Assembly: GCF_001831515.1 (NCBI RefSeq)
Contig: NZ_KV825615.1
Location: 141,014 to 205,013 of the forward strand
DNA length: 64,000 bases
From: Corynebacterium sp. HMSC074A01
Lineage (GTDB): Bacteria > Actinomycetota > Actinomycetes > Mycobacteriales > Mycobacteriaceae
Direction of reading: 5' to 3'
The translations under genes and the position numbers were made by a program. This document shows positions 63,814-64,000 of this stretch, one piece after another (positions within the stretch are counted from its first letter, which is position 1; each line of letters begins with the position of its first letter). Under the pieces are notes generated by a model. It searched no databases, had not been told where the DNA came from, and saw only the letters and a program-made list of their open reading frames with translations.

Positions 63814-64000
63814 CTACTCCTTTGTTGCTCCCGCCGGTTTTTCGGCAGACTCAGCCGCCGGCTTGGGTTCTACGTTAAAGCACGCCTCGCCAAAAGCGAG
63901 TTTCCCGGGGAGGTGGAGCGCGGGGTTGATCGCGCCGACGCGCTTGGTGTTGGACACCACAATTGGGGTGGTGACCTCGTAGCCTGCGTCCACGATCGCG
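63814..64000 (-). CDS. C-terminal part of an unidentified gene, cut by the window edge
   Basis: The minus strand reads in frame from the edge as IVDAGYEVTTPIVVSNTKRV, then GAINPALHLPGKLAFGEACF and a Lys/Pro/Ala-rich tail ending PAGATKE, stop TAG at 63814-63816. About 62 codons are visible. The gene is 6 nt upstream of the TauE/SafE gene, so they are co-transcribed, and the two may share a substrate. I do not recognise the family. Confidence 0.75.
   Translation of the reverse strand, partial: AIVDAGYEVTTPIVVSNTKRVGAINPALHLPGKLAFGEACFNVEPKPAAESAEKPAGATKE

Overview
The window is chromosomal DNA of a high-GC Gram-positive of the Mycobacteriales, almost certainly a Corynebacterium. Four things point there: a minimal ESX-4-type type VII secretion locus beside rplM-rpsI-glmM, a three-component SpaA-type pilus locus in the order shaft pilin, class C sortase, base pilin, tip pilin, a ribosomal-protein superoperon broken by inserted genes between rplE and rpsH, and a GroEL with a His-rich tail behind groES. 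No species is claimed. The overall gene order (groEL-groES, tsaD-rimI-tsaB-tsaE-alr, glmM, rpsI-rplM, ESX-4, truA, rplQ-rpoA-rpsD-rpsK-rpsM-infA, map-adk-secY and so on) parallels the Mycobacterium tuberculosis Rv3417c to Rv3460c region and its extension.

Layout. 0-2.2 kb: groES-groEL behind a perfect CIRCE operator. 2.2-7.3 kb: a minus-strand run for tRNA t6A synthesis (tsaD, tsaB, tsaE), S18 acetylation (rimI) and alanine racemase (alr). 7.2-8.9 kb: a membrane protein and an alpha/beta-hydrolase-like protein that lacks its nucleophile. 9-11.1 kb: an overlapping three-gene unit (108-aa EspC/WXG-like protein, 508-aa Pro/Glu/Cys-rich protein, 93-aa basic protein) placed like Rv3440c-Rv3439c beside ESX-4. 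11.2-13.7 kb: glmM, rpsI, rplM. 14-23.6 kb: ESX-4 (esxA, esxB, a Rv3446c-like protein, eccC, eccD, mycP, eccB). 23.6-26.7 kb: a large polytopic membrane protein and truA.

27-36.4 kb: a plus-strand SpaABC-type pilus cluster sits between truA and rplQ, which are normally neighbours. It has a near-consensus promoter, and just after the tip gene comes a 282-bp block also found 10.5 kb away behind metI. That block carries the last dozen codons of metI, its terminator and a CTAG-bounded two-hairpin element. 36.8-44.1 kb: rplQ, rpoA, rpsD, rpsK, rpsM, infA, an L,D-transpeptidase, map, adk and secY. 44.4-47.9 kb: metQNI under a probable McbR-type operator, then a small uncharacterised gene. 48-50.7 kb: rplO, rpmD, rpsE, rplR, rplF, rpsH. 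51-60.6 kb: an insert of an M20 amidohydrolase, a DUF2786 protein, fdhD with a small partner, an AhpD-like protein, a formate/nitrite channel, two tandem dynamin-like membrane GTPases and an orphan protein. 60.6-61.9 kb: rplE-rplX-rplN. 62.2-64 kb: a second formate/nitrite channel, a TauE/SafE exporter and the C-terminus of an unidentified gene.

Functionally the window joins core translation and secretion genes (ribosomal proteins, SecY, adk, map, RNA polymerase alpha) with two protein-export or surface systems (ESX-4 and the sortase-assembled pilus), methionine uptake, and formate/molybdenum handling. Several plus-strand genes (7985, 47336, 50983, 62203) appear leaderless: a TANNNT hexamer lies 7-8 nt before the start codon and there is no Shine-Dalgarno sequence. 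No rRNA, tRNA, CRISPR array, IS transposase or phage gene was recognised.
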